Source: Bacteroidales bacterium (lineage in GTDB: Bacteria > Bacteroidota > Bacteroidia > Bacteroidales > JAADJA01). Taken from it: a DNA stretch of 64,000 nt. The position numbers and the translations under genes were made by a program. The notes under the pieces were generated by a model. The model saw only the letters and a program-made list of their open reading frames with translations. It was not told the origin of the DNA and made no database searches. The DNA lies in NCBI GenBank assembly GCA_021740645.1, contig JAIOZL010000001.1:221462-285461 (forward strand), in the 5' to 3' direction. Positions 1-7,921 of the stretch are shown here, piece after piece. Within the stretch, counting starts at the first letter, position 1. Each line of letters begins with the position of its first letter.

Positions 1-2052
1 GCCTCACCTGTTGATCTTGACCACCTGGTAGAAGATCTTTTGTATCATCAATCTGGTTCTTTGGTGGTTTCGGGTACTAATGATGTGTATATACAGGCCC
101 TTGTCAATGGGATTAATTTCCTTTTAGCTAATCTGGGGGCTACCTTCCATTTTGAACGTACATTAAATACAAAAAGGGGAGACGACCTGGCGTTTGAAGT
201 CTTAATTGAACGTATGAATACCGGGGACATTGATGCCTTGTTGATGTATAATGTGAATCCATCATACGACTATTTTAATGCAGAAGCATTTAATGCTGCA
301 TTGCAAAAAGTAGAATTAAGTGTCAGTTTAAGTGAGTATAATGATGAAACCGCTAAACTTGCCAAATATGTTTGTCCCGACCATCATTACCTGGAGTCAT
401 GGAATGATGCGGAAGCCTATTCAGGTATTTATAACCTGGCCCAACCTACGATTCAACCCTTATTTAATACACGGCAAGCTTCGGATAGTTTAATGAAATG
501 GGCAGGTATGGATGGAGATTACCATACTTACATAAAGAAATATTGGGAAAACTATCTTTTTGCGACCCAGGAGAAATATGTAATTTTTAATAACTTCTGG
601 AACCGCAGCCTGCAGGATGGGGTATTTAGGTTGGAGCAGTCCACTCTGGCCTGCCCATTGTATGATTTTGAATTCCTCGGAGCAAATGTGGATAAATTAA
701 AGCCCACTAAATCTGAGGGATTGGAAATTGTCCTGTATGAAAAAATGGGCATTGGTACGGGTAAAATGGCAAATAACCCCTGGTTGCAGGAATTGCCTGA
801 CCCAATCTCAAAAGCGGTGTGGGATAATTACCTGGCAGTATCACCCAAATATGCAAAGGAAAATGGAATCACCCAGGAGGATGTGGTTAAAATAAACGGA
901 GAAATTGAACTTCCGGTGATGTATCAGCCCGGTCAGCCTTACGGCACGGCTTCTGTGGCGATTGGTTATGGGCGTCATGAAATTGGTAAAGTTGCTAATG
1001 GCGTGGGCAAAAATGTCTTTGGCTGGGCAGGAATGAAAAACGGATCAAGGCAGTTTGCCATTAAAACTGTTTCCTTTGAGAAAACAGGAGAAACCTATCC
1101 TTTGGCAACTACACAAACTTATCATTCTATGGAAGGCCGGCCAATCGTTAGGGAAACCGTATTGGAGAAGTGGAAAGAAAAAGCAAATTCAGGGAATGAG
1201 TTGCACGAGATGAACGAGAAGAAAGCCGTTACCCTTTACAAAAAACCTGAATATGAAGGTTTCCACTGGGGGCTGGGTATTGATTTAAATAAATGTATTG
1301 GTTGCAGTGCGTGTGTGATTGCCTGTCAGGCTGAAAATAACATCGCGGTGATTGGCAAAAAAGAAGTTAAAAATAAGCGGATCATGCACTGGCTAAGGAT
1401 CGACAGGTATTATTCCCTTTCGGAACCGGAAAGACCAGGCCCGGACAGCATATATAAAATAGAGCCGGAAAATCCTGAAGTTGTTCATCAGCCAGTGATG
1501 TGTCAGCATTGTGATAATGCTCCCTGCGAAAACGTTTGTCCGGTTGCCGCAACCCCACATAGTAAAGAAGGCCTAAATCAGATGGCCTATAACCGTTGCA
1601 TAGGTACACGATATTGCATGAATAACTGCCCTTACAGGGTGCGAAGGTTTAACTGGTACCGCTTTGTCGATAATGATAAATTTGATTTCAATCAGAATGA
1701 CAAAATAAGTAAGATGGTGCTTAATCCCGATGTGGTGGTGAGAGAAAGAGGAGTGGTTGAAAAGTGTTCCTTCTGCGTGCAGCGCATCCAGGAGAAAAAA
1801 CTTGATGCGAAAAAAGAAAACAGGTTACTTAAAGATGGAGATATAAAAACAGCTTGCGAGCAGGCTTGTCCTACAAAAGCACTTGTTTTTGGCGATATGA
1901 ATAATAAGGATACGCGTGTAGCTGTGGCAAAAGCAGACCCACGGACTTACAACCTTCTGGAAGAATTGCACACCCTTGCATCAGTAAATTACCTGACTAA
2001 GGTGAGAAATAAAGCAGCTGATCCAAATGATGAGCATGAAACCAGTCACTAG
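1..2052 (+). CDS. actB: Alternative complex III iron-sulfur subunit ActB, 5' truncated by window edge
   Basis: The frame is open from base 1, so the gene starts before the window. About 430 residues of a molybdopterin-oxidoreductase-like domain are followed by an NrfC-like ferredoxin region. Cysteine motifs run in order: CIGCSACVIAC (from about 1294), CQHCDNAPCENVCP, CIGTRYCMNNCP and CSFC...ACEQACP. The third motif has Thr in place of one Cys, which fits the single [3Fe-4S] cluster known in ActB; the others should hold [4Fe-4S]. In alternative complex III this periplasm-facing subunit carries electrons from quinol to cytochrome c. The following actC, actD, actE and actF genes rule out a formate dehydrogenase or nitrite reductase subunit. 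The complete family protein is about 1000 residues, so roughly a third is missing on the left. Confidence 0.93.
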   Translation, partial: ASPVDLDHLVEDLLYHQSGSLVVSGTNDVYIQALVNGINFLLANLGATFHFERTLNTKRGDDLAFEVLIERMNTGDIDALLMYNVNPSYDYFNAEAFNAALQKVELSVSLSEYNDETAKLAKYVCPDHHYLESWNDAEAYSGIYNLAQPTIQPLFNTRQASDSLMKWAGMDGDYHTYIKKYWENYLFATQEKYVIFNNFWNRSLQDGVFRLEQSTLACPLYDFEFLGANVDKLKPTKSEGLEIVLYEKMGIGTGKMANNPWLQELPDPISKAVWDNYLAVSPKYAKENGITQEDVVKINGEIELPVMYQPGQPYGTASVAIGYGRHEIGKVANGVGKNVFGWAGMKNGSRQFAIKTVSFEKTGETYPLATTQTYHSMEGRPIVRETVLEKWKEKANSGNELHEMNEKKAVTLYKKPEYEGFHWGLGIDLNKCIGCSACVIACQAENNIAVIGKKEVKNKRIMHWLRIDRYYSLSEPERPGPDSIYKIEPENPEVVHQPVMCQHCDNAPCENVCPVAATPHSKEGLNQMAYNRCIGTRYCMNNCPYRVRRFNWYRFVDNDKFDFNQNDKISKMVLNPDVVVRERGVVEKCSFCVQRIQEKKLDAKKENRLLKDGDIKTACEQACPTKALVFGDMNNKDTRVAVAKADPRTYNLLEELHTLASVNYLTKVRNKAADPNDEHETSH

Positions 2053-2101
2053 TGCGGGTTTAAAAATTTGATATTAATAAAAAGAAATAAAACAGAAACA
2101 T

Positions 2102-3478
2102 ATGTACAACAAAAATGTCAGAGGCGTACTTATAAAAGGCAATAAAACCTACAGCCAGATCACCAATGAGATTCTGGCCCCCCAGGAGAGGAAGGCCCCT
2201 TCCTGGTGGTTTATTGCTATGTTTATTTCAAGCCTGGCTATGGCTATGGGCCTTTGGGCCATGTATACCACCATTTCACAAGGAATAGGCACCTGGGGTG
2301 TAAATAATTCCATTGGTTGGGGATGGGGTATCATCAACTTTGTTTGGTGGATAGGTATCGGCCATGCTGGAACTGCTTTTTCAATCTTTCTTTTGATATT
2401 ACGACAAAAGTGGCGGACCTCTATTAACCGTGCTGCAGAGGCAATGACAGTTGTAGCTGTGTTGTGTGCAGGTCTGTTTCCCCTTTTACACATGGGAAGA
2501 ATTTGGATGGGATTTTTCATTTTCCCTTACCCCAACTCAAGAGGCCCACTCTGGGTAAACTTTAACAGCCCTTTATTTTGGGATGTAGTGGCAATCAGTA
2601 CATACCTGATGGCTTCTGCTACCTTCTGGTACATTGGAATGATTCCTGACCTGGCTACTGTTCGCGACAGGGCAACATCCAAAGTGAAAAAGGCCATATA
2701 CGGATTTATGGCCTTTGGTTGGGTAGGAACAGCCCGTTCATGGCTACGTTTTGAAACGGCAGCAATGATCATTGGAGGACTTGCTGCTCCACTGGTAATT
2801 GCTGTTCACTCCATTGTTTCTATGGACTTTGCTACTTCGGTAATGGCAGGGTGGCATACCACCGTATTTCCTCCCTACTTTGTGATCGGGGCAATCTTCT
2901 CCGGTTTTGCTATGGTGTTGACCCTGATGATCATTATCAGAAAAGCATTTAAGTTCCAGGATTTTGTTACTGAAGGACACCTTGATGCTATCGGCCGTAT
3001 TCTTACATTTATATCCCTTATCATGGGGACAGCCTATGCCACCGAAATATTTATAGCCTGGTACTCAGGGATGGAAGGTGAAATTTATACCTTTTTCCAT
3101 AACCGAATCTCAGGAGACCATACCAAAGCATTCTGGACAATGGTAACATGCAACGCCATTATCCCGCAGTTTTTCTGGTTTAAGAAAATACGGAAGAACA
3201 TCACGATGATTTTTATCATTTCAATTATTATTAATATCGGGATGTGGTTTGAAAGATATGTGATTGTTGTTACTTCTCTTTCAAAAGACCACCTGCCGGC
3301 TAACTGGTCTGAGTATTCTCCCTCTATAGTGGAAATTGGAACATACATCGGTACACTTGGGCTATTTGGCATTGGGGTATTATTGTTTATCAGGTTTATT
3401 CCAATGATGGCTATGAGTGAATTAAAAATGATCCTTAAAGGAACCAGTATCATAACAAATCAAAAAGATCATGAATAA
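2102..3478 (+). CDS. actC: Alternative complex III integral membrane quinol-oxidising subunit ActC (NrfD/PsrC-like)
   Basis: This 458-residue protein is dominated by hydrophobic helices and belongs to the NrfD/PsrC-like family, to which the ActC and ActF subunits of alternative complex III belong. The start ATG lies 49 nt after actB. A soluble N-terminus of about 45 residues precedes the first helix, and the Trp-rich stretch after it (GIGTWGVNNSIGWGW) is typical of ActC. In the family it anchors the iron-sulfur subunit and contributes a quinol site in the cytoplasmic membrane. The stop overlaps the actD start by 8 nt, which suggests translational coupling. Confidence 0.92.
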   Translation: MYNKNVRGVLIKGNKTYSQITNEILAPQERKAPSWWFIAMFISSLAMAMGLWAMYTTISQGIGTWGVNNSIGWGWGIINFVWWIGIGHAGTAFSIFLLILRQKWRTSINRAAEAMTVVAVLCAGLFPLLHMGRIWMGFFIFPYPNSRGPLWVNFNSPLFWDVVAISTYLMASATFWYIGMIPDLATVRDRATSKVKKAIYGFMAFGWVGTARSWLRFETAAMIIGGLAAPLVIAVHSIVSMDFATSVMAGWHTTVFPPYFVIGAIFSGFAMVLTLMIIIRKAFKFQDFVTEGHLDAIGRILTFISLIMGTAYATEIFIAWYSGMEGEIYTFFHNRISGDHTKAFWTMVTCNAIIPQFFWFKKIRKNITMIFIISIIINIGMWFERYVIVVTSLSKDHLPANWSEYSPSIVEIGTYIGTLGLFGIGVLLFIRFIPMMAMSELKMILKGTSIITNQKDHE

Positions 3479-3974
3479 TACAAACATTTTCGGCATTTTT
3501 GACAGTGAAGATACTTTACTGGCCACAGTCAGGAGCATAAATGATAAAGGAATAAAGATCAGGGATGTTATCTCACCATATCCGATCGAAGAGGTCTTTC
3601 ATTTACTTAAACTTAAAACCAGGATCCCATTGTTAGCCTATCTGTATGGTGTTTTTGGTATGCTGGCAACTTTCGGATTTTTATACTGGACTTCTGTAAT
3701 AAACTATCCCCTGGTTTTTGGTGGGAAACCTCAAAATACCCTTTCATTTGTCATCGTAATATTTGTAATGGTTATTAACATTACCATTGCATCTACCCTT
3801 CTTACTTTCTTTCTCAGGGAAAAAAAGGGTCCTGGAGCTAAACCTCCATACGAATATGAAGGCATGACAGACGATAAATACTTCATTGTAATTGAGAAAT
3901 CAAGTGACATTAACCAGGAGGAAATAAATAAGTTATTGACCTCAGGAGGAGCAATTAGTGTTGTGGAACAATAA
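3471..3974 (+). CDS. actD: Alternative complex III membrane subunit ActD (DUF3341)
   Basis: This 167-residue protein matches the DUF3341/ActD pattern. A soluble N-terminal domain (FGIFDSEDTLLATVRSI) is followed by a helical hairpin of two membrane segments at about residues 53-76 and 91-113, and a short polar tail. The family member is a peripheral two-helix subunit next to ActC; it carries no cofactor motif here either. The ATG is inside the end of actC (8 nt overlap), and actE starts 27 nt after its stop. Length and position between actC and the cytochrome gene are as expected. Confidence 0.9.
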   Translation: MNNTNIFGIFDSEDTLLATVRSINDKGIKIRDVISPYPIEEVFHLLKLKTRIPLLAYLYGVFGMLATFGFLYWTSVINYPLVFGGKPQNTLSFVIVIFVMVINITIASTLLTFFLREKKGPGAKPPYEYEGMTDDKYFIVIEKSSDINQEEINKLLTSGGAISVVEQ

Positions 3975-4001
3975 AATTTAATAGATAAAAATTCATCAGA
4001 A

Positions 4002-4583
4002 ATGAAGAATATTAAAAACATAAAAGGACATTACAGTTTAATTCTTTTTGCAATTGTATTGGCTGGTATTGGATGTAAACGAGATAATAATTATACCGGA
4101 CATGCCTATTTCCCGGATATGGCCTACTCAAATGCATTTGAAACTTATGGGTCAAGTCCGAATTATGCCGACTCGGTAGTTATGCTTCTTCCAGTGGAAG
4201 GAACTGTACCACGTGGGTATATCCCTTACCAGTACACCAAATCATTTGATGAACAAAAAAGGGCAGGGCTTGAGCTGGTTAATCCAGTGGAAAAAAACGA
4301 GGAAAACCTTCAAAGAGGCAAAGAACAATACACAATTTTTTGTATGGATTGTCATGGTGAGCGAGGAAATGGTGACGGACACCTGTATACCAGCAAATTA
4401 TTTACAGCCAAGCCGACTTCTCTTCGTGATGATTATGTACAAAATAAACCCGATGGTGAAATTTACCATGTAATTACCCTGGGTTCTTTGTCAGGGTTGA
4501 TGGGTGCCCATGGCTCCCAGATTAAACCGGAAGATCGCTGGAAAATCGTAGCATACGTGAAAAATGGTTTTGAAGTAAAATAA
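4002..4583 (+). CDS. actE: Alternative complex III mono-heme cytochrome c lipoprotein ActE
   Basis: This 193-residue protein begins with a lipoprotein signal (LAGIGC, acylated Cys at residue 25). It has one c-type heme motif CMDCH at residues 114-118, and a Met-rich C-terminal half that could supply the axial ligand (for example GLMGAHG). It should be a membrane-attached periplasmic mono-heme cytochrome that accepts electrons from the ActB clusters. It sits 27 nt after actD and 51 nt before actF. The order matches the canonical act operon. Confidence 0.92.
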   Translation: MKNIKNIKGHYSLILFAIVLAGIGCKRDNNYTGHAYFPDMAYSNAFETYGSSPNYADSVVMLLPVEGTVPRGYIPYQYTKSFDEQKRAGLELVNPVEKNEENLQRGKEQYTIFCMDCHGERGNGDGHLYTSKLFTAKPTSLRDDYVQNKPDGEIYHVITLGSLSGLMGAHGSQIKPEDRWKIVAYVKNGFEVK

Positions 4584-4634
4584 GCCGGTTTAAGTGATTT
4601 AAGTTAAATGAAGAAATTGAAAAAATAACAACCA

Positions 4635-5810
4635 ATGGAAAAACAATTTACATTTACCAAAAACCTGAGGTTTTTCACCTATGGCCTGATGTTGATCGGA
4701 ATTGTGGCAATTGGATATGCTTTTGCTCAGGATGGTTTAAGGGCATGGTCTAATCTGTTGCTCAACAATTTTTATTTCCTGTCGCTGGCAATCGGGGCCT
4801 CCTTTTTCCTGGCATTGCAATATATAACCCAATCGGGTTGGTCATCGGCGTTTAAGCGTATTCCTGAATCGATGAGTGCATATATTCCTTTCGCAGCCAT
4901 CATCATGGTGATCCTCATTTTTGGAATGAAAACCCTCTATTCATGGGTCAATCCCGAATTGCATAATTTTGATGAACATCAGTTGCATCTTATCCATCAT
5001 AAATCGGGCTATCTGAATGAAATATTTTTTATCGTGAGGCTGGTGCTTTATTTTACGGTTTGGATCATAATGACTAAAATTTTAAGGAGATACTCCTTAA
5101 GGGAAGATAAAGAGGGTGGATTGGTTTACTTTGAGAAATCAGAGTTTTATTCCAAAATTTATATTTTCACCCTTGCCTTGACTTTTTCACTGGCTTCGTT
5201 TGACTGGTTAATGACACTCGAACCTACATGGTACAGTACCATATATTCACTCAAAAATTTTGTCGCGGCATTTTTCCATGGCTCTTCCATTATTGTTCTT
5301 ATTGTTCTGATTATGCATGGCCGGGGATATTTCTCTTTTATAAATGATGCCCACTGGCAGGACTTTACCAAATATGTTTTCATCTTATCCATAGTATGGG
5401 CTTATTTTTGGTTCTCACAGTACCTGCTGATATGGTATGCCAATATCCCTGAAGAAACAACCTATTACGTTGAAAGGCTAACCGGTCCATGGAAGATTAA
5501 TTTTTATGTAAACCTGGTGTTAAACTGGATCGTGCCATTTATGATCCTGTTGCCAAACTATTTTGCCCGTAAGAAATTTATCCTGGCTTTTGTTATTATC
5601 TGTTTGATTGTAGGCCAGTATACCGATTTGTATGAACAAATAATTCCCGGTACTACCGGTATTTTTCAAATAGGATTTATTGAGATTGGATCTTTCCTCG
5701 GATTTGCAGGATTATTCCTTTACATCTTTATGCGCACACTCAGCAGTGCTTCATTAATCCCGGAGAAGCATCCCTTACTTAATGAAAGTTTAAATCATTC
5801 AGGTCATTAA
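4635..5810 (+). CDS. actF: Alternative complex III membrane subunit ActF (second NrfD-like subunit)
   Basis: This 391-residue polytopic membrane protein is the ActC paralogue of the complex (quinol:cytochrome c oxidoreductase quinone-binding subunit 2). Many hydrophobic segments are visible, with conserved-looking stretches FDWLMTLEPTWYSTIYS and VWAYFWFSQYLLIWYANIPEE that are typical of ActF. It is the last gene of the operon: a strong hairpin terminator lies about 20 nt after the stop. In many Bacteroidota coxB and coxA follow actF directly; here an unrelated gene on the opposite strand follows. Confidence 0.92.
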   Translation: MEKQFTFTKNLRFFTYGLMLIGIVAIGYAFAQDGLRAWSNLLLNNFYFLSLAIGASFFLALQYITQSGWSSAFKRIPESMSAYIPFAAIIMVILIFGMKTLYSWVNPELHNFDEHQLHLIHHKSGYLNEIFFIVRLVLYFTVWIIMTKILRRYSLREDKEGGLVYFEKSEFYSKIYIFTLALTFSLASFDWLMTLEPTWYSTIYSLKNFVAAFFHGSSIIVLIVLIMHGRGYFSFINDAHWQDFTKYVFILSIVWAYFWFSQYLLIWYANIPEETTYYVERLTGPWKINFYVNLVLNWIVPFMILLPNYFARKKFILAFVIICLIVGQYTDLYEQIIPGTTGIFQIGFIEIGSFLGFAGLFLYIFMRTLSSASLIPEKHPLLNESLNHSGH

Positions 5811-5832
5811 TAGCCTAATAGGAGGCTTTACG

Positions 5833-5863
5833 GCAGGAATCCCTAATGGGATTCCTGCTTTTT
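5833..5863 (+). terminator. Rho-independent terminator of the act operon
   Basis: A perfect 11-bp stem (GCAGGAATCCC / GGGATTCCTGC) closes a TAAT loop and is followed by TTTTT. It lies just past the actF stop and runs up to the 3' end of the convergent nnrE gene. In the minus direction no T-run follows, so it should act mainly on act transcription. Confidence 0.88.
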
Positions 5864-6605
5864 AATTAAACACCACCACCTTATTGATCTTCACCACGGT
5901 GTTCTCTTTAAACGCTTTGTGGATTAACTTAAGGTCTACATTAAAATCCTTATATACTTCGGGTGGTATGCTGATGTCTGCCAGGTAAAGGTCACCAATA
6001 AGTTTAGAAGCGTAAAGCTTAAAAAGCCCGACCTTGGGCAGCCCAAGGGTCATGGTTGCTTTTGCTTTAATGGTTGGCTTCCCGGGTTTGCCTGTGGTAA
6101 GGTTTAAACCGGAAGGTGCATCCAAAGCCAGCACCGGTATTTTAGATTCATTCACCCTATGTATATATTCGGCAGCTTTCCCAGCTGGATCGCCTTTGAT
6201 GCTGTATCCGATCATCCCGTCAATAATAAGGTCTACCGCTTCAAGTTCATGGATAATTCCAATTCCAATATTTTGGAGGATAGAAAACTGGTCGATGGTT
6301 TCTTTGATGAATTTGCCTTTGGGCGAACTGAGAATGACCTTAACATCTGCCCCCCAAAGTTTTAAACGGCGGGCAGCCGCCATGGCCCCTCCACCATTTC
6401 CACCGCTTCCCGCAATAACGATTACTTTTTTATCCTGTAATTCATTTTTTAAGAAAACAGTTTTAGCCACCAGGGCAAGGTTCAGCCCGGCATTTTCCAT
6501 CATTTGGATAAGGCTTAACCCATAATCATCTATAGCCCTGCGGTCGGCCTCAACCATCTGTTCTGTATCAATAAAGGGAATATTTCCTGTATAGTGCGGT
6601 ATCAT
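5862..6605 (-). CDS. nnrE: NAD(P)H-hydrate epimerase, stand-alone YjeF N-terminal domain
   Basis: This 247-residue cytoplasmic protein consists of a single YjeF_N domain. The family epimerises damaged NADHX and NADPHX so that the partner dehydratase can repair both forms. Visible motifs are the nucleotide loop AGSGGNGGG at residues 65-73 (usual form AGPGNNGGD) and LDAPSGL, which carries the catalytic Asp. There is no kinase-like NnrD domain, unlike the E. coli fusion of about 515 residues. The repair dehydratase must therefore be elsewhere. The glycine-rich variant loop resembles stand-alone members, but I cannot exclude a related activity. Confidence 0.82.
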   Translation of the reverse strand: MIPHYTGNIPFIDTEQMVEADRRAIDDYGLSLIQMMENAGLNLALVAKTVFLKNELQDKKVIVIAGSGGNGGGAMAAARRLKLWGADVKVILSSPKGKFIKETIDQFSILQNIGIGIIHELEAVDLIIDGMIGYSIKGDPAGKAAEYIHRVNESKIPVLALDAPSGLNLTTGKPGKPTIKAKATMTLGLPKVGLFKLYASKLIGDLYLADISIPPEVYKDFNVDLKLIHKAFKENTVVKINKVVVFN

Positions 6606-6650
6606 ATATTCGAATTAAGAAAAAGAAAAAACTATAATTACCTTCTTGTT

Positions 6651-7583
6651 CTAGAATCTTTTGGTATACCCATGACAATAAGGTAACGAACCTTTATTAT
6701 CATAATAATCCTGGTGATAATTTTCTGCTTTCCAGAAGGTGTCGGCCTTACTAATACGCGTGGCCACTTTGTATCCCTTATCCTTAAGTATATTAACCAA
6801 TTTTTCAGCAGTTTGTTTTTGCCCCTCGTTTAAATAAAAAACTTCGGAACGGTACTGTTCTCCAATATCTGGCCCTTGCCGGTCGACTTGTGTGGGGTCA
6901 TGTATTTCGAAAAACAATTTTGCCACCTCTTCATAAGAAGTAATATTGGGGTCATATTCTATTTCAACCGCTTCAATGTGCCCCGATTTTTTACTCAATA
7001 CGTCCTGGTAGGAAGGATTTTTAACATGCCCGCCTGTATAACCCGAGGTTGCTGATATTACCCCTTTGTGTTTTTCCATGTAATATTCAACGCCCCAGAA
7101 ACAACCACCGGCAAAAATCGCTTTTTCAGTTTTGTCTGAGCTTGCTTTTTTTTCCGGCTCAAAATTCAGTGAAATAGAATTTACACAATGCCGGGTATTT
7201 TTATCGGTGAAACCCTCACCTTCAAACACATGGCCAAGATGGCCACCGCAGTTAGCACAAACAATTTCAGTGCGGCGTCCGTCAGCATCAGGTACGCGTT
7301 TTACCGCACCCTCAATTTCATCATCAAAGCTCGGCCATCCGCAATTAGAGTCGAACTTATCTCCCGAAAGATAAAGGGGGGCATCACATTGTTTGCAGGT
7401 ATAGGTGCCATCTTCTTTATGATTTACATATTCGCCTGTATAGGGCCGTTCAGTTCCTTTATGAAGGATCACATTTTGTTCTTCAAAGGTTAATTTGTTA
7501 AATTCCATTTTTGCTCCGTTCTCCTGTGCACATGAGGATAATCCTACCGCTACCAGTGCAATCAGCATTAATTTATTAATCAT
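6651..7583 (-). CDS. msrAB: Lipoprotein MsrB-MsrA fusion, peptide methionine sulfoxide reductase
   Basis: This 310-residue protein has a lipoprotein signal (lipobox LSSC, Cys18), then an MsrB domain and an MsrA domain. The MsrB part shows the zinc pairs CKQC (63-66) and CANC (109-112), a resolving-type Cys in CGWPSF (Cys81) and the catalytic RHCVNS (Cys133). The MsrA part begins with GGCFWG (catalytic Cys161). The two domains reduce the R and S epimers of methionine sulfoxide respectively, so the fusion can repair oxidised envelope proteins. The B-then-A order is the reverse of several well-studied fusions. Reductant supply, normally a thioredoxin-like protein, is not encoded nearby. Confidence 0.93.
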   Translation of the reverse strand: MINKLMLIALVAVGLSSCAQENGAKMEFNKLTFEEQNVILHKGTERPYTGEYVNHKEDGTYTCKQCDAPLYLSGDKFDSNCGWPSFDDEIEGAVKRVPDADGRRTEIVCANCGGHLGHVFEGEGFTDKNTRHCVNSISLNFEPEKKASSDKTEKAIFAGGCFWGVEYYMEKHKGVISATSGYTGGHVKNPSYQDVLSKKSGHIEAVEIEYDPNITSYEEVAKLFFEIHDPTQVDRQGPDIGEQYRSEVFYLNEGQKQTAEKLVNILKDKGYKVATRISKADTFWKAENYHQDYYDNKGSLPYCHGYTKRF

Positions 7584-7921
7584 TTTTATTTTCTATCAAT
7601 TAACAATTCTATTTTTGTAAAGTTTTCATATGCAAGGACAAAATGACCGGTAACACCTTTCATTCTATTAGGTGAAATTAAATGTAAATCCTTACACCTA
7701 AATAGGATAAACTTTCGTAAAATTTTAATATTGCAACTTTCCAATTTTTTAACATATAGTTCCCTTCCAAATTTGGCTAAATTTGCACAATGCAAAAATT
7801 TACTGAAATCACTTATGCACAATTATATAAATTATCATTTTGAAATATTGTTTAACAAAAAATAATAATAGTTGAACAAAGTTTGCAACCATTTGTTTGC
7901 TTGTTGATAACATAACATAAA
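7584..7921. other. Divergent AT-rich intergenic region between msrAB and a TonB receptor
   Basis: These 338 bases separate two divergent genes and should hold both promoters. A TAAATTTG match to the Bacteroidota -7 element lies at 7778-7785 on the plus strand, but no TTG is properly placed upstream of it. A 78-codon minus-strand frame here has low-complexity composition and no recognisable domain, so I do not call it a gene. No RNA or repeat was recognised. Confidence 0.4.

Noticed and set aside
1..2052. Formate dehydrogenase or nitrite reductase (NrfC) subunit
   Set aside because: The fused molybdopterin-like plus ferredoxin layout followed by actC-actF identifies alternative complex III.
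7586..7822. 78-codon minus-strand frame upstream of msrAB
   Set aside because: No recognisable domain, atypical composition, and it fills the region expected to hold divergent promoters.
7872..7910. Promoter in the TTTG-rich stretch before the TonB receptor
   Set aside because: Several TTTG words occur but none has the TAnn part at the right place with a TTG 19 nt upstream.
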